A DNA stretch of 64,000 bases from Pleurodeles waltl (taxonomy: Eukaryota > Chordata > Amphibia > Caudata > Salamandridae). The stretch is from the NCBI RefSeq assembly GCF_031143425.1, contig NC_090448.1, positions 333,076,177-333,140,176 on the forward strand, in the 5' to 3' direction. The notes below the pieces were generated by a model. It was given only the letters and a program-made list of their open reading frames with translations, ran no database searches and had not been told where the DNA came from. Positions 45,245 to 56,833 of the stretch are shown here, piece after piece. Every line of letters begins with the position of its first letter. Within the stretch, counting starts at the first letter, position 1. A program made the translations under genes and the position numbers.

Positions 45245-45434
45245 TTTTTTTTAAAATTATTTTTATTATTGGAAGGAAACATATAACACATATACTCTTA
45301 AGTCATTTTACGCTGAAAACTTATAATATAATATAGAGTGGAAAAGATGAGAAGACAACATCGCCCAGTTAAATCATACATAATACAAAACCTAACCACC
45401 CCTCAGATTCTATCTAGGAATGGTACCCATTAAT

Positions 45435-48400
45435 TCAAAAGGGGATGGCCCGATCATTATGGGCCTGTATCCAAGCCTGAAATAGACCCCATATTGTCTT
45501 CCCTTTCCTCCTAGCCTGTCTCCCCTTCCGTTCATACAATGCCATCTCCAAGTGATATACAGACAGCAGCCTAGCCAACCATTGTTGCCAGGACAGGGGT
45601 CGTAGATCCAGCCATGCTGTTGATATACAAATTCGAAACACCGCCATGGCTACAAAGATAAACGCTCTATGTGATCCAGCTATTTCGCCATCAGTCCCAA
45701 AAACCATGATCTCAGGTGTAAGGACAAAATCATACCCCAATACCTCCTTCAAAACAGATTGAATACCTTCCCTTGAGGCCTTTAATTCCCCACATGTAGC
45801 CATCATATGTATGACGTCTGAACCATACATCCCACATCTTGGACAGTTTATTCCTGACACACATCCCCATTTGGCGAGGTGGGCTGGTGTATGATACAGA
45901 TCAAACATAGTCTTGTAATGTTGCGCTTGCAAGGAAGATGATAATAGAATAGTGCATCCCAACTCCAGTGATCTCATAAAATTGTTACTCCCATCTACCT
46001 ACTTTTTACTCCACCTCTCCTTGTTCTTTTCTAGATCATCTGATTGTTCTGCCATTAAGAAAGGATAAATTGACCTAATAGTTATGCTGGGCTTAGCCAA
46101 GATATCATTCAGCAGTTGGTTACTTTTGAATCCCTGGACCTCCCCTGTTTTTTTCCCTAAAAAATCCCTTATCTGTAGATATTTGAAGAAGTCCCTTTTC
46201 TCTAAACCATACTGTTCCTGAAGATCTTGAAACGTCTTGACCCCCGAGTTATCAAAAAAGTTTCCTAACCTGGTTATACCTGATGTGGACCACTTTGCCA
46301 TATATTTATCATGAAATATTTCAGGGAGTAGTGGATTCTTCTGGATCATGGTATAATAATTGTATCTACCAAATCCTTTCTTTTTGTACCATAATCACCA
46401 GCACCTATGAGCCGCTCCTAAGACCTTATACCTAGTTTTCTTATAATATCCAGGCTCGTGATATGTTACCAAACACCCATTGGCTGCAGCTCCTATCTGC
46501 AACTCGTATATATTGGGGCGGTCAGCCTTTATAGCTCCTTCTTTGTTAGGTCCCAATAGCGGGCGCATATACTGGAAGGCTGATGCCATTTGATATAATT
46601 TTATATTCGGTAAGGACCACCCACCCCTTTCCCGAGGAAGAGACATAAATTTGCTCGATCTCCTACACTTACCATATGCCCATATAAATCTCATGATTAC
46701 TCTGTCAATCTCTTTAAATTTTAAGTTAGTAAAGTTCAATGGTATAGCACGAAATAAATACAACAGCTTCGGGAGGAAGATCATCTTTATCATATTGCAT
46801 CGCCCTACAATGGTTAAATGCAGGTTATTCCATCTGCATATATCTTCTCTAAATTTTGCAAGTATAGGATCTATATTTAAATTGACAACTTCATCTACCT
46901 TTGGTGTAATATTAATACCTAAATATACTGCATGATCCACCCTCCGTGCGTCTTTAGTATTTGTGTATTGATTAGCCAACAGCTGTGTCTTAGCTCCATT
47001 TAACAGATATCCGGAAAACCTTCCGAATTTTTTCGTCACCACTTCAATCTCTCTCAGTGCTGAATCAGGAGAGGGGGTTAATATGGCTATATCATCTGCA
47101 TATGCTAAGACTTTGGTATCCCATCCCTGCCTATGGATTGGTGGAATCTTACTATTTTCTTCCAATTGTCTCAGCAAAGGGTCTATATACAAAGCAAACA
47201 GGAGAGGAGAGCATGGGCATCCCTGCCTGGTACCTCTCCTAATCAAAATAGTCTCAGATTGTCCTCCCATTAGTTGTATTTTCACAGCCGGGGATCTATA
47301 TAAGGCCCTTACTGCTGTAATAAATTTCTTCCCTAGCCCATAATACTCCATAACGTACCACAGATACTTCCAATTCACCCGATCAAATGCCTTCTCTGCA
47401 TCCAAAAATGCAGCCGCCATAGGTTCTTTTGCTACTTCCGTAGAATCAAAGAGTGCTAAAACTCTCTGGATATGATTAGTTGTATCTCTTCCTGGGATAA
47501 ACCCATGCTGCCGCAGAGAAACCAGCTTCTTCATCACCAGTGACAATCGAACTGCCAAGATCTTTGAATATATCTTGGCATCACTATTTATTAATGTGAT
47601 CGGGTGATATGAGGCTGGATTTAACGGGGGTTTTCCCTTCTTCTGAAATATAACTATAATAGCCAGATCCCAAGATGGGGGGGATTTTCCCTCCATTTTG
47701 TACCTGAGTATACAGCTCCAACATAACCGGAAGTAGAGGTAGTTTAAAAGCTTTATAAAATTCTACAGGGATCGAGTCAGGACCAGTAGCTTTCCCTGTG
47801 GGCAGGTTACTCGTTGCCATTTCTATTTCTGAGATATCTATCTGTTCTCCAAGGCGTGGCTTGTCACTCTTATCTAATTTCTCCATCTTTATGGGGTACA
47901 AGAACTCTAAAGCATCTTCATCCGAATATGCTGATGTTTCATCATAAAGTTCCTGATAATATCCATGGAACACCTTTCTGATTCCACCCACTTCTGATAT
48001 TATCTGTCCTTGCCGGTCTGCGATCTCCCTAATTACCCCAGCCGCTGTTTTCTGGGTTGCCCGAATCGCTAGCAGCCGCCCGACTTTTTCTCCAAACTCA
48101 AACCCTTGTGCACGCTGTGTTAAATATTTCTCTGCTATTTTTTGGGCTATAACCTCATTTACTGCCGCTTTTACTATGGCAACTTCTTCCTGCGCTCTCC
48201 TTATATCTACTCCAGCTTCTGTAGCTATTGCCAATTGTCTTTCTGCAAACCGCAGCTTCGCTTGGGACGCTATTATTCTCCCTCGAGCCTCCTTCTGCCT
48301 TTTAATACTAAAACTTAATGTTTCTCCACGAATACCTGCTTTCAGAGTTTCCCAGACAATCTCTACTGAGGCTGACCCCTGATTAAACCCTAAAAATTCA

Positions 48401-49220
48401 GTTATCCACTTACTCATATGCTCACAATATTCTGGGTTTTTTAAAAGTCCCCTTTCAAATGTCCATCTGCTGACTTTTGGTTCTAACCCATCCAGCTCCA
48501 CATCCAGGACTAAAGGATTATGATCTGACACCATCCGTGGATATAACTCAATCCTGGCTTGTTTTAAAAATACAGGGGAGATTAGAAAATAATCAAGTCG
48601 TGCTAATTTCGCATGAGGAGCTGAATAATAAGTATATCCGGGGTCGGGCTTACGCAACTTTACCCAGGCATCCACCAGCCCTAATTCTTGCTGAATAGCA
48701 CCCACTGCCTTATATACCCGAGGTTTACGCCCTTGATACTTCTCAGTTGTGGATGTTAATAAATCCTGTAATCCCTCCCACGATCCATTAAAGTTAAAAT
48801 CACCACATATAATATAGGGAGGGGCCCATCCTGTTAACTCGATAGCGAGGGTATCAATTACTATTGGATCATCCGTAACTACCCCATATATAGAACATAA
48901 TGTAAAACTATTATGACCGTAGCTACATTCTACTATTACCCATCTTCCACCTGTATCCGCCTTCTGCCGAGTAAATTTGAATTTATGGTCCGGTCTAAAA
49001 TCGCCACTCCTTTAGTTCTAGCTTCTTGTTTTGACCAAGCAATTGCCTTCAAACCAAGCGAGCCGAGGATCCCAGAATTTTTATATTCCACATGTGTTTC
49101 TTGTAGGCAGAAAATATCTGCCTTAAAAGTTTTCAATTCTTCAGCAACACTCCTTCTTTTGCGAGGATCGTTCAGTCCACATATATTGATTGACACAATT
49201 CTGAGTCTAGCCATAAACCT
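45435..49220 (-). pseudogene. L1 ORF2-like endonuclease-reverse transcriptase
   Basis: The minus-strand protein starts with an apurinic-type endonuclease domain (SINICGLNDPRKR, FCLQETHVE near 49200-49100; VSDHNPLVLDVEL near 48510). The RT domain lies at about 47700-46700, with LINSDAKIYSKILA, FLDAEKAFDRVNW, GTRQGCPCSPLLFALY and catalytic YADDIAIL. The C-terminus has a Cys/His motif (CPRCGMYGSDVIHMMATC) at about 45880-45800, typical of L1/Tx1 ORF2. It is split into at least five frames, with breaks near 48936-48705, 47690-47580, 46395-46349 and 45999-45977. The order and motifs are complete, so this was a nearly full ORF2 at insertion. Confidence 0.88.
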
Positions 49221-49406
49221 TCCTTTTTGTAATTTCAAATCTTTTCTCTTTGGGATCCCTCAGGTTTACATATTTAACTGCACCGTCTCTTGAATTCTCT
49301 TTCCTTCCTTTTCCACTTCTTTGCCCCATATCTCTCACCTCCATTAATCGTTTCCTTTCCATTTTCTTCCCATGATTCACCCCTATCGCTCCTCCCCCAG
49401 CCCCTC

Positions 49407-50168
49407 CTACTTTCCCCTTCCCCTTCCCATCCCCCCTTCCCCCACCCAGGACCAGTCGCCCCTTACCCCCTCCCTGACCCCCTCCCTCCCTAGCCTAGCA
49501 GGGGCCAACAAATAAGCCTCCCCTCCTTTCTCGAAGAATGGCTTAATAAGCTGCCGGAGCCGCCATCTCCGCTCCACTGTAGCGTGACAGAAATCGGGAC
49601 GGGTAAAGAAGGTAACCCCGTTACAGGAGCGTGGAGTATTGGGAGGAGTCTTATCAGCTATCTCCTGACGTACCAAATAGGTCCCAAAATATACCAGAAT
49701 CGCTCTTGGGTATTTAGAGTCTGCCTGTTGACCCCCCTCCCGTCGGTTTATTGGAAACCTATGGACCCTCTGCACCTCATCGTCCCAATCCCGATTCCCC
49801 AGTTCTGGAAAGGCCCCACGCAAAAGAGTAACCATGTATGCCTGTATATTGTTCCCTTCTAGTCCTTCTGGTATACCCAGAAATCGAAGATTGTTCCTTC
49901 TCTGTCTATTTTTCAAATCTTCTATCTTCCACATCACATCCGTCAGTTGTCCGTCTCTAGCAGCATACTGCTCTTTGAGAGTATCCATAGCCTCCTCAAC
50001 TGCCACTATCCGATCTTCCATAGAACATAGCTTAGCTTCAATTTCCATGCATGATTTTGCTACCTTACGAACAGATCCTTGCAGTCTCTTTGTAGCAACC
50101 CTTGCCCGACGACTTTCGATCCTAGTCTCCGTTTGTAACTCTTTAATTGAACTGTATATTGACTGCAA
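49407..50168 (-). pseudogene. L1 ORF1-like RNA-binding protein (5' truncated)
   Basis: About 250 codons. An N-terminal coiled coil (EAMDTLKEQYAARDG and neighbours, ending in IEDLKNRQRRNNLRFLGIPEG) leads into an RRM-type region and a C-terminal domain (RAILVYFGTYLVRQEI...). The junction RRNNLRFLGIPEG is a hallmark of L1 ORF1 proteins, which coat the LINE RNA. The frame runs to the edge of the element without a clear ATG, so the N-terminus is probably lost. The last 30 residues come from G/P-rich DNA beyond the conserved domain. Confidence 0.8.
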
Positions 50169-50178
50169 TATCCCCGCC

Positions 50179-50194
50179 CCAATGGATCCTTTCC
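50179..50194. repeat. L1 target-site duplication, right copy
   Basis: Exact repeat of 45229-45244; DIRS D RT coding resumes here. Confidence 0.93.
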
Positions 50195-50843
50195 ATTATT
50201 CAACATGGTTATTGTCTGGGGCTCATTACCACTCCTCAGATATTCCCCCTAGCACTCTCAGGCTATCCCACGAGCACCCCCCCTTCTCACGAAAGAAGTT
50301 CATTCCCTTCTTCTCAAAGGGGCCATCAAGCTAGTTCTTTTAAAACATCAGGAGTATACTCCCTATACTTCCTCATTCCCAAAATGTTAGGCTTTCTCAG
50401 GCCTATTCTGGACCCCAGGCCATCAAACCAGTACATTCTGTCAGAAAACTTTCTCATAGTTACTCTTCAAGATGTTATTCCATTTCTGCAACAAGGAGAC
50501 AAAAGAGTTTAGGAAAACTGAACCGCTCTTTGTAGCCTTTTCACTACCTCACAAGAGCAGTCCAATATCCAAAAACTAATAGCGATGTGTATAGAGGTTT
50601 GCTATGCTAAAGCAAAGAGACAGTTGCCTGTTGCTTCTAGAGCTCATTCTACTAGGAATAAAGGTGCTTCTATGGCTTTCCTTGGAAACCTAGCTATAGC
50701 TGACTTTTGTAAGGCAGCTACATAGTGTTTACCACATACATTCACAAAATATTACTGCATGGATGTATTAGCCTGTCAGCAGGCCAACATAGGTCAAGCT
50801 GTGCTACAAATACTTTTCCAGTTAACTGCAACTCCCACATGCT
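50195..50843 (+). pseudogene. DIRS D RT fragment fused to recombinase C-terminus
   Basis: RT residues run from SIIQHGYC through VYSLYFLIPKM to VTLQDVIPFLQQGD (about 50500). The sequence then jumps to the recombinase segment FVAFSLPH, RAHSTRNKGASMAFLGN (HxxR box) and HTFTKYYCMD (Tyr), ending at 50843. Compared with copy A, about 2.2 kb (about 11260-13455) is missing. Stops interrupt both parts. Confidence 0.8.
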
Positions 50844-50881
50844 AGCCACCACTTTTATGGAGGGACTGCTATATAGTTTAC

Positions 50882-50936
50882 GCAGAGCATATGTATCTAC
50901 AGCCACATATACCATTGAGTGCTGTAGATTCACATG
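50882..50936 (+). repeat. DIRS D internal complementary region (shortened)
   Basis: The left half mirrors the left terminus 42718-42757 with a few changes. The right half is reduced to GTGCTGTAGATTCACATG, which matches the inner part of the right end. The outer-tail portion has been lost. Confidence 0.65.
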
Positions 50937-51404
50937 CACCCTCCCTGGACGCCCGTAGCCGTTCCAGTTAATAATTATATATGTACATATGTAGTTACAT
51001 TTGCATGGACATCTCTAGGTCTATACTTCTTCTACACTCCTTTTCTCATCTGCCTGCAGGAAAACAATCTAACAAAGGAGTTGATGCCCATGTTCACTAT
51101 CACTGGGAGGGAGAGTCAATTGATCCCATGGCTCGAAACGCTTCTTTGAAGAAAAAAACTTGCACCACTTCAGATCCAGTACTAGATTGCAGGAGTATAA
51201 AAAGCATGTAAATCTACAGCACTACATGCCACAAACAGATGTTTACCAGTTAAATTGCATTTTCCTTTGTACCTGTTGACAGACAGCAAGTGTTTTTCTT
51301 AATTAACATTTGCTGCTGTTTCACATTTACCTATTTGTTGATTACGGTTTAATTTAGAGAATATGTTACTTATCATTACACATACAGTGATGTCAAAAGG
51401 TTTA

Positions 51405-51680
51405 TTTTTCACCTTCACCTCTATCCCTTTCTAACCTCCTAAAATAAAGCTAACCATCTTTTACCTCTACGGACTCCAAACCCTAAAATTAGCCCACCTC
51501 CCTTTACCTCCAGCCACTCTAAGCCTAAAATCACCTTCACGTCCCTTTACCACTACCCACTCGTGATCCCTCTAGTCACCCCCACATCCCTTTATCTCTT
51601 CCCACCCCTCAACCCTCAAGTCACCCTTACTTCCCTTTACCTCTACCCACCTCTGAATCTTCAAGTCACCCTCACCTGTT
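51405..51680. repeat. Degenerate minisatellite, about 44-bp unit
   Basis: CCCTTTACCTCTACCCAC-like cores recur near 51500, 51543, 51588 and 51633, with variable spacers rich in C, T and A. The strand is strongly pyrimidine-biased. About six units. Confidence 0.65.
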
Positions 51681-52247
51681 TGGAAAAAGTGCTGCCTACT
51701 AAAGTTACAAATGCTTACCTGTGTGGTTAAGGTACTGGGTGGTAAAGGCTGTTTCCCATCACGCAGGACACTTCCTCGCCCCTTCGTTAAACACACACCT
51801 GCCTTCACCTTAGCACCTCTACATTTTTTGGGGGCATTGTCTGTTGTTTTCTATCCTTCAGTATGTTTGATGGGTTCCTTGGCCTCTTTAACGGTTTGTT
51901 CCCTTACTTCCATCTCCCTCCCACACCTTAGCTCTCTCCTGAGACAGTGCATGCACTGTTACCTCGTATACATTTTGTTTACTTGTGATGTTGCCTCCTC
52001 GACATTTTGATTACTTGCAGGGGACTTAAAGCCTCCCTGTTGGCATGTTCTCCAGCACTAGCTGCTTCAGGTACTTAATTGAAACACTTGTGGGTTTATT
52101 GGAATCCTCTATGATTACAATGTCTCATTTCACTTTCTTTAAATACTCCCCGTAAAACCAGGGGGAGGGATAAAATAAGGTGTATTCTGGGTTAGGGAGC
52201 TACTGCAAAAATTACCATGGTTTTAAAAATACAGTCTCAGGAATAAC

Positions 52248-52810
52248 GGCCCAGATGTGTCATGCATTTTTGTGGTCGCAAATGGCCCGATCCAGCCGTT
52301 TGCGACTGCAGAAATGCATTTTGGTGTGTATGAATTCCAATTTGCGATTCAGTGCTGTGCTACCAAATGGCCAATTGGAATTGTGACTACATACCGATTT
52401 GGTATTAGGGAGGGGCATGCCAAGTGCGTCCCTTCCTAATACTGAATCGCAGCAGTATGCAGGAATGTTCTGTGACCGAAGTGCGGTCACGAAACATTCG
52501 CATTTTACCGTCTACTTCAAGTAGGTGGTAACCCATTTGCAAACGGGAAGGGTTCCCCAAGGGACCCCTTCCCCTTTGTGAAAGCATGCAAATTTTTTTT
52601 TTAAGAGCAGCATGTCTGTGACATTAGCGTTTTCAAATGGGTCGCAAGTTGCAACCAACCTCCTGAGTATTAATGAGGTAGGTTAGACCCATTAGGAAAC
52701 GCAAAATGAAACTCCATGAGTTTCAACATTTGAATAGCGATTACGTAATTGCGATTCGCAGGGAATCGCAATTAGGGAATCACAATTGTATAAAATGATA
52801 CATCTGGCAC
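52248..52810. mobile_element. Foldback element, relative of 38938-39612
   Basis: GGCCCAGATGT at the left faces ACATCTGGC at the right. The interior shares blocks with 38938-39612 (TGCGGTC, GGGAAGGGGT, GGGACCCCTTCCCCTTTGTGAA, then a T-rich stretch and AGAGCAG). It is less symmetrical than its relative, so older. Non-coding. Confidence 0.6.
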
Positions 52811-53720
52811 AACATGTTGCCAGTGCTTTTCCACCTGCATGTCTGGCTGCCCTTCTAATGCGCTGTGTTCTGTAGATACTTTCAATGAGTGTATCATAAA
52901 AGCAATATCAGAGTGAGTGAGTTAAGGTTTAAAAAGTAACATTGATAGTTTTGAATTCACTCTACCTGATGTATTTCTGTTATTTGGGAATTGTTTAAGT
53001 AAGTTGTTGACAAGATCTATTGTAACCTTGACATTTATTGAAGAGATAGTTTGTGTATGTGTGTATCTCAAACAAGGGGATCATTGTTTATTATTAAAAT
53101 ATAAGAAAACCGAGTGGTTCTTGTGGCATGATTAAAAACACATGATTAAAGGCCTCAGTGGTTTGTAAGTGCCACTGTTGGACTGCAATTCGCTTTCTAA
53201 AAATGTGCTTTTTTATGTAAATTCTTTGCGTAATTTTAACTCTCTTAATATGGCATTGATATATTATTTTTTCAAATAAGGATTTATTTTTCCGAGTATA
53301 GGTTGAATACCATTTTAGGTATACAATACAAAGAGTTGCAACTTGTTTTAATAGACTTGGTGGTGTTTTTTACATTTCTGTTTATTAGAATCATTTCTGT
53401 AATCCTTTGTCGAGTGAAAATCTTCTTGTAAACTGATGCAACTGGAGACTCTGTAGTGCTATTTGGTGTTGTTTACTAGGCATCTAAAAGTTATTAAGTT
53501 GAGTTTGGTTGAGTGCCTTTAGCTATTGCAAAGCATGAAGAGTACAAAATAGAATTCTTCAGCTAAAAAAAGATAATTTTCTGTTTATGCAGCGAGGAGA
53601 ACTCAAGTTAACTTCGGAAAGCATTAGAAAATCATTTGGTGCCATGGCAAAAAGTTGATTTGCATGTCAATGTTATTGTTATTGAATGTTCTGTTGAAAT
53701 ACTGGAATCTACCTTGTTTC

Positions 53721-53738
53721 TCCTTAATGGCCCAATAC
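53721..53738 (+). promoter_or_regulatory. U12 branch site and AC 3' splice site
   Basis: TCCTTAAT (53721-53728) matches the U12 branch consensus TCCTTAAC except at the last base. The branch A (53727) is 11 nt before the terminal AC (53737-53738), within the usual U12 spacing. There is no long polypyrimidine tract before the exon, as expected for this class. Confidence 0.87.
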
Positions 53739-53853
53739 CTATCCCGTGGAAGGGTATCGCCCACTGCAGGATCCTCCAAGTGCTGATCTGCGGAAGGCCC
53801 GCATCTTGCTAGGATATGTAAAAAATATAATTCACACAGGGATAGATGTGCAG
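53739..53853 (+). CDS. RNF123: RNF123 exon (after SPRY domain)
   Basis: This 115-nt exon starts with C, which completes the Arg codon begun in the previous exon. It reads YPVEGYRPLQDPPSADLRKA, then RILLGYVKNI and IHTGIDVQ, ending in CAG before GTATGC (phase 0). The YPVEGYRPLQDPP stretch is the conserved end of the SPRY module of RNF123. The segment after LLGY is less conserved across vertebrates. The following exon is not in the window, so the next intron exceeds 10 kb. The clean fit of phase and protein over an AT-AC intron is strong support for this gene model. Confidence 0.92.
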
Positions 53854-56485
53854 GTATGCTGGCTGTGGATTTCCTAAATGTATTTTCCCATATTTTCACC
53901 AGACTTTTTATTTCTCTCCTCAATTTCTTTCCTTTCTACTGTACCAAGACATAAAATCAAAGGGGATGGATAAATAACAGGGTCCAGTATTGATTTTGGT
54001 TGTTTTGTACCAGAACAGCAACTACATATTGGTGCCACCTGTATGGTCTTGCTTTAACAAACCTTGCCAATTAGAGTGTAATGCAGCTTTGTGTAGAAAT
54101 TATTTTAGATTACAAAGAAGAAAAAGGGTTTTTTTAGTTACTTAAAACCAACAGAAACAATAGGTCTTAATCAGAAACTACAATAGTTTTAGTCACTGGT
54201 TAGGTGACTTTGATGTGCCAGTTGGAGCAATAGTTTAATAACAATAGCTATGTAATCTGCTTTTCAACTTCAGTTGGTCTACTGACTTGCAGTTTAGAAC
54301 AGTTGAGTCACAGTGGCCTTGTTTGAAAAATAAAATGAGGTTTTAACCATTTCCTTTGCCCGATCTATAGAAGAGGAAGTGCACTGATTATGAGCTAAAA
54401 CTCACTTTAATATCTACAAAGCCTACAGCAATTGGAAGCCAACAGGATTTTCCATCCCAACATGAATTTGCCTAAAGTATGTAAGCAAAGTCGTAACTCC
54501 TGAGGAGAGGCTTCACTGCCACGGAAATTAAATTGAATAAAAGATTATGCTTCAAAATTGTACCATTGGACTCTGGGAGAAGCCAAGAGATTTATTTCCT
54601 GGCAAAGTCCAAGTAGTTCTCAAATGGATAACATACCAATCACTTTAAATGGCATATGTTTTGAGGCACCCTATTAAGAAAACCAAACTATGTGATTCTG
54701 CCCCAAATCTTGTGCCAAGTAAATCTTAGTCTATAATAGCTATTTTAGAAGCTTGAAGTCTGCAGCTCACATTTTCAAGTAAGCATTAAAGAAATTGCCC
54801 CCAAAGGCCTCTTGTTTCAGTAAACTGAGTTCTGGACAAGTTTGTGCTTGTTCTGATCTGCCTTTGAATCCATATTGATGTCTAAGATTGATGGATGCCA
54901 GTGTAACTGAAGTGTTTGTGCTTAATGTTAGAACTGCACCCGGGTCTCTTGTTTGATATCTGTTTCTTTTTGGTAATGATTAATGCGGATACATGAAGTT
55001 AGGCATATCCATTAGTTCTAAAATATTTCTCTCAGCTGTCATTTTAGAAGGGACCAATTTCCCCACCCCTTTCTGGTTGCAAATCAAGAAGTGGGGTAGC
55101 ATGCCATTTCACTATGCTTCTGTCACAACTGGAAACAAAGGAAGTAGAGAACCGCACACTGTCCCACCGCCTTACCCCACCCATTGTTGATGCCACAACC
55201 CTAGCATAGGGTTGTGGGATTTTATAAAAATATCTGCTTGTGCGTGTGGCGGAATGGATCATAAATCTACTTGTCCTTCAAAAAAATTCACTTTTTCCTT
55301 GGTGCCATGCAGTGAGATGACAAATTATGGCGGAGTTTTCATTAAATCAGAGCTCTGGAAATAGCCTCTGTGAGTATTAGGTTGCAGGGAAAGTGAACTT
55401 GCAAACGCTCAGCAGATTCTTGCAACAGCAAACATGCACATGCATAATTGCTCATGCAAAAATGTAGTTCACAAAAGAGTACGTGTTGCAGAGCTACTTC
55501 TGTAAATACTTGTACATTCATGAAAGTTGTAAACCTGCACTAAAGGAAGGACATATAACATGGGTGCACTTTTGTGAGGTTTTTTTAATAATTGACCAAA
55601 TAACTGCTTCTGACATAGGCCAAGACCTTTTGTTTTGAACCACCATCAGATCAACTCTATTTTCCATTGCTTGTTGATATTCATGTTTCCTATAATTTTA
55701 TTCTAATTTTCCATTATTAGTAATTTTAGAATTATTAGTACATATCAAACATATTTTACTAAAGAATTCCTCAAAGAGGTGGTGCCTAAAATTCTACACT
55801 TTAGCAAAAGGTCTTTCTTCTGGTTGATATTTTTTTGTGTACATTTTATTTTGAAAGCTGAGATCATCAATTTTGCTTTCAGGCTTCTAAGAGAATTTGC
55901 TTTTAATGGCAGAGCTTTCTGTAAATATTATAGCCTCAATTTGTTAAATTTTGCAAACGTGTGCAAACGTTTTCATGCCGGAACCACTGTCAAAAGCAGC
56001 ATTTCCTTACAGTGCATTACTGAACTGGAAATACACGTTTGAACAGCATGAACACATGAATGATTACAAATCTTACCTCATCTGCAGACTGTGCCCTTTC
56101 ACAGATCCATAATGTGGTTCTATGATCTCGAAGCCAATGATTATGTGCTGCATGGGGTTGGTTCTGTCTATCCAAAGGGCGACATAAACATGAAAACTTG
56201 ATGTTCTTGACCCCAAAAAATGTCTTGGGGTGTTGTATGCCTGTGTGTGTTGCTCCCAATTTAAGTACGCCATAATGGCCATACCAGTTGGGGAGATAAC
56301 TGATGTGTTGACATTGTACATCAGAATCTATTAAAGATTGTTTTTTCTGGAAGATCACAAGAAGCGTGAAATCATAAGTACCTTTGTCAACAACCGAATG
56401 GCCAGGCTTTGCTATCTGAGCTAATATCCAAAATGTTCACATATTCTGAACTGATGTTTAATTGAGATCTTATTTAAAAGTACAC

Positions 56486-56486
<1 letters not shown>
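53854..56486. other. RNF123 intron, no gene seen
   Basis: AT-rich intron without recognisable coding domains. No match to the next expected RNF123 exon was found. Confidence 0.6.
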
Positions 56487-56521
<35 letters not shown>

Positions 56522-56533
56522 ATATATATATAT
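56487..56533. repeat. TA microsatellite at left edge of DIRS C
   Basis: Long run of TA with one TTTA interruption, ending at the element terminus GTTCGATGGC (56534). Confidence 0.88.
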
Positions 56534-56833
56534 GTTCGATGGCTTGTGCAGCTGCAGATATGCATGATATGCATAGCTTCCGCCATCTAGTGTTGGACTC
56601 GGAGTGTTACAAGTTGTTTTTCTTTGAAGAAGTCTTTTTTGGAGTCACGGGTCATAGTGCGCATGGGCATCGACTCCTTTTGTTAGATTTTCTTTCCGCT
56701 GTCTGGTTCAGATGTGTTTCCTCTCGCTTTGAGATTCTCGATTTGGAAACTCTATATAACTTTCTTTGACCGGCGGTATTGTTTCGATCGCGTTTTCTAT
56801 AGTCGAGTCAATTAAAGCAGAGCTCAAAGACAT

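Larger units (their letters stand above)
45245..50178 (-). mobile_element. L1-type LINE inserted antisense in DIRS D
   Basis: It is bounded by an exact 16-bp duplication (45229-45244, 50179-50194). Its 3' end is at the left, where TTTTTTTT reads as an A-rich tail on the minus strand. It holds an ORF1-like coiled-coil protein (50168-49407) and an ORF2-like endonuclease-RT in several frames (about 49220-45435). The right edge starts within or just before ORF1, so the 5' UTR is missing and the copy is probably 5'-truncated. Confidence 0.9.
42718..51264 (+). mobile_element. DIRS-like retrotransposon, copy D (deleted, split by L1)
   Basis: Left ITR 42718-42901 (GTTCGAGGGCATGTGTGGC...) and right ITR about 51060-51264 (...GCATTTTC) are mirrored. 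A short internal complementary region lies at 50882-50936. Gag is decayed. RT is interrupted by a minus-strand L1 (45245-50178). Most of RT, all of RNase H and the methyltransferase-like part, and the N-terminal half of the recombinase are deleted at about 50512. Substitutions are more frequent than in A or B, so this is an older copy. Confidence 0.88.
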
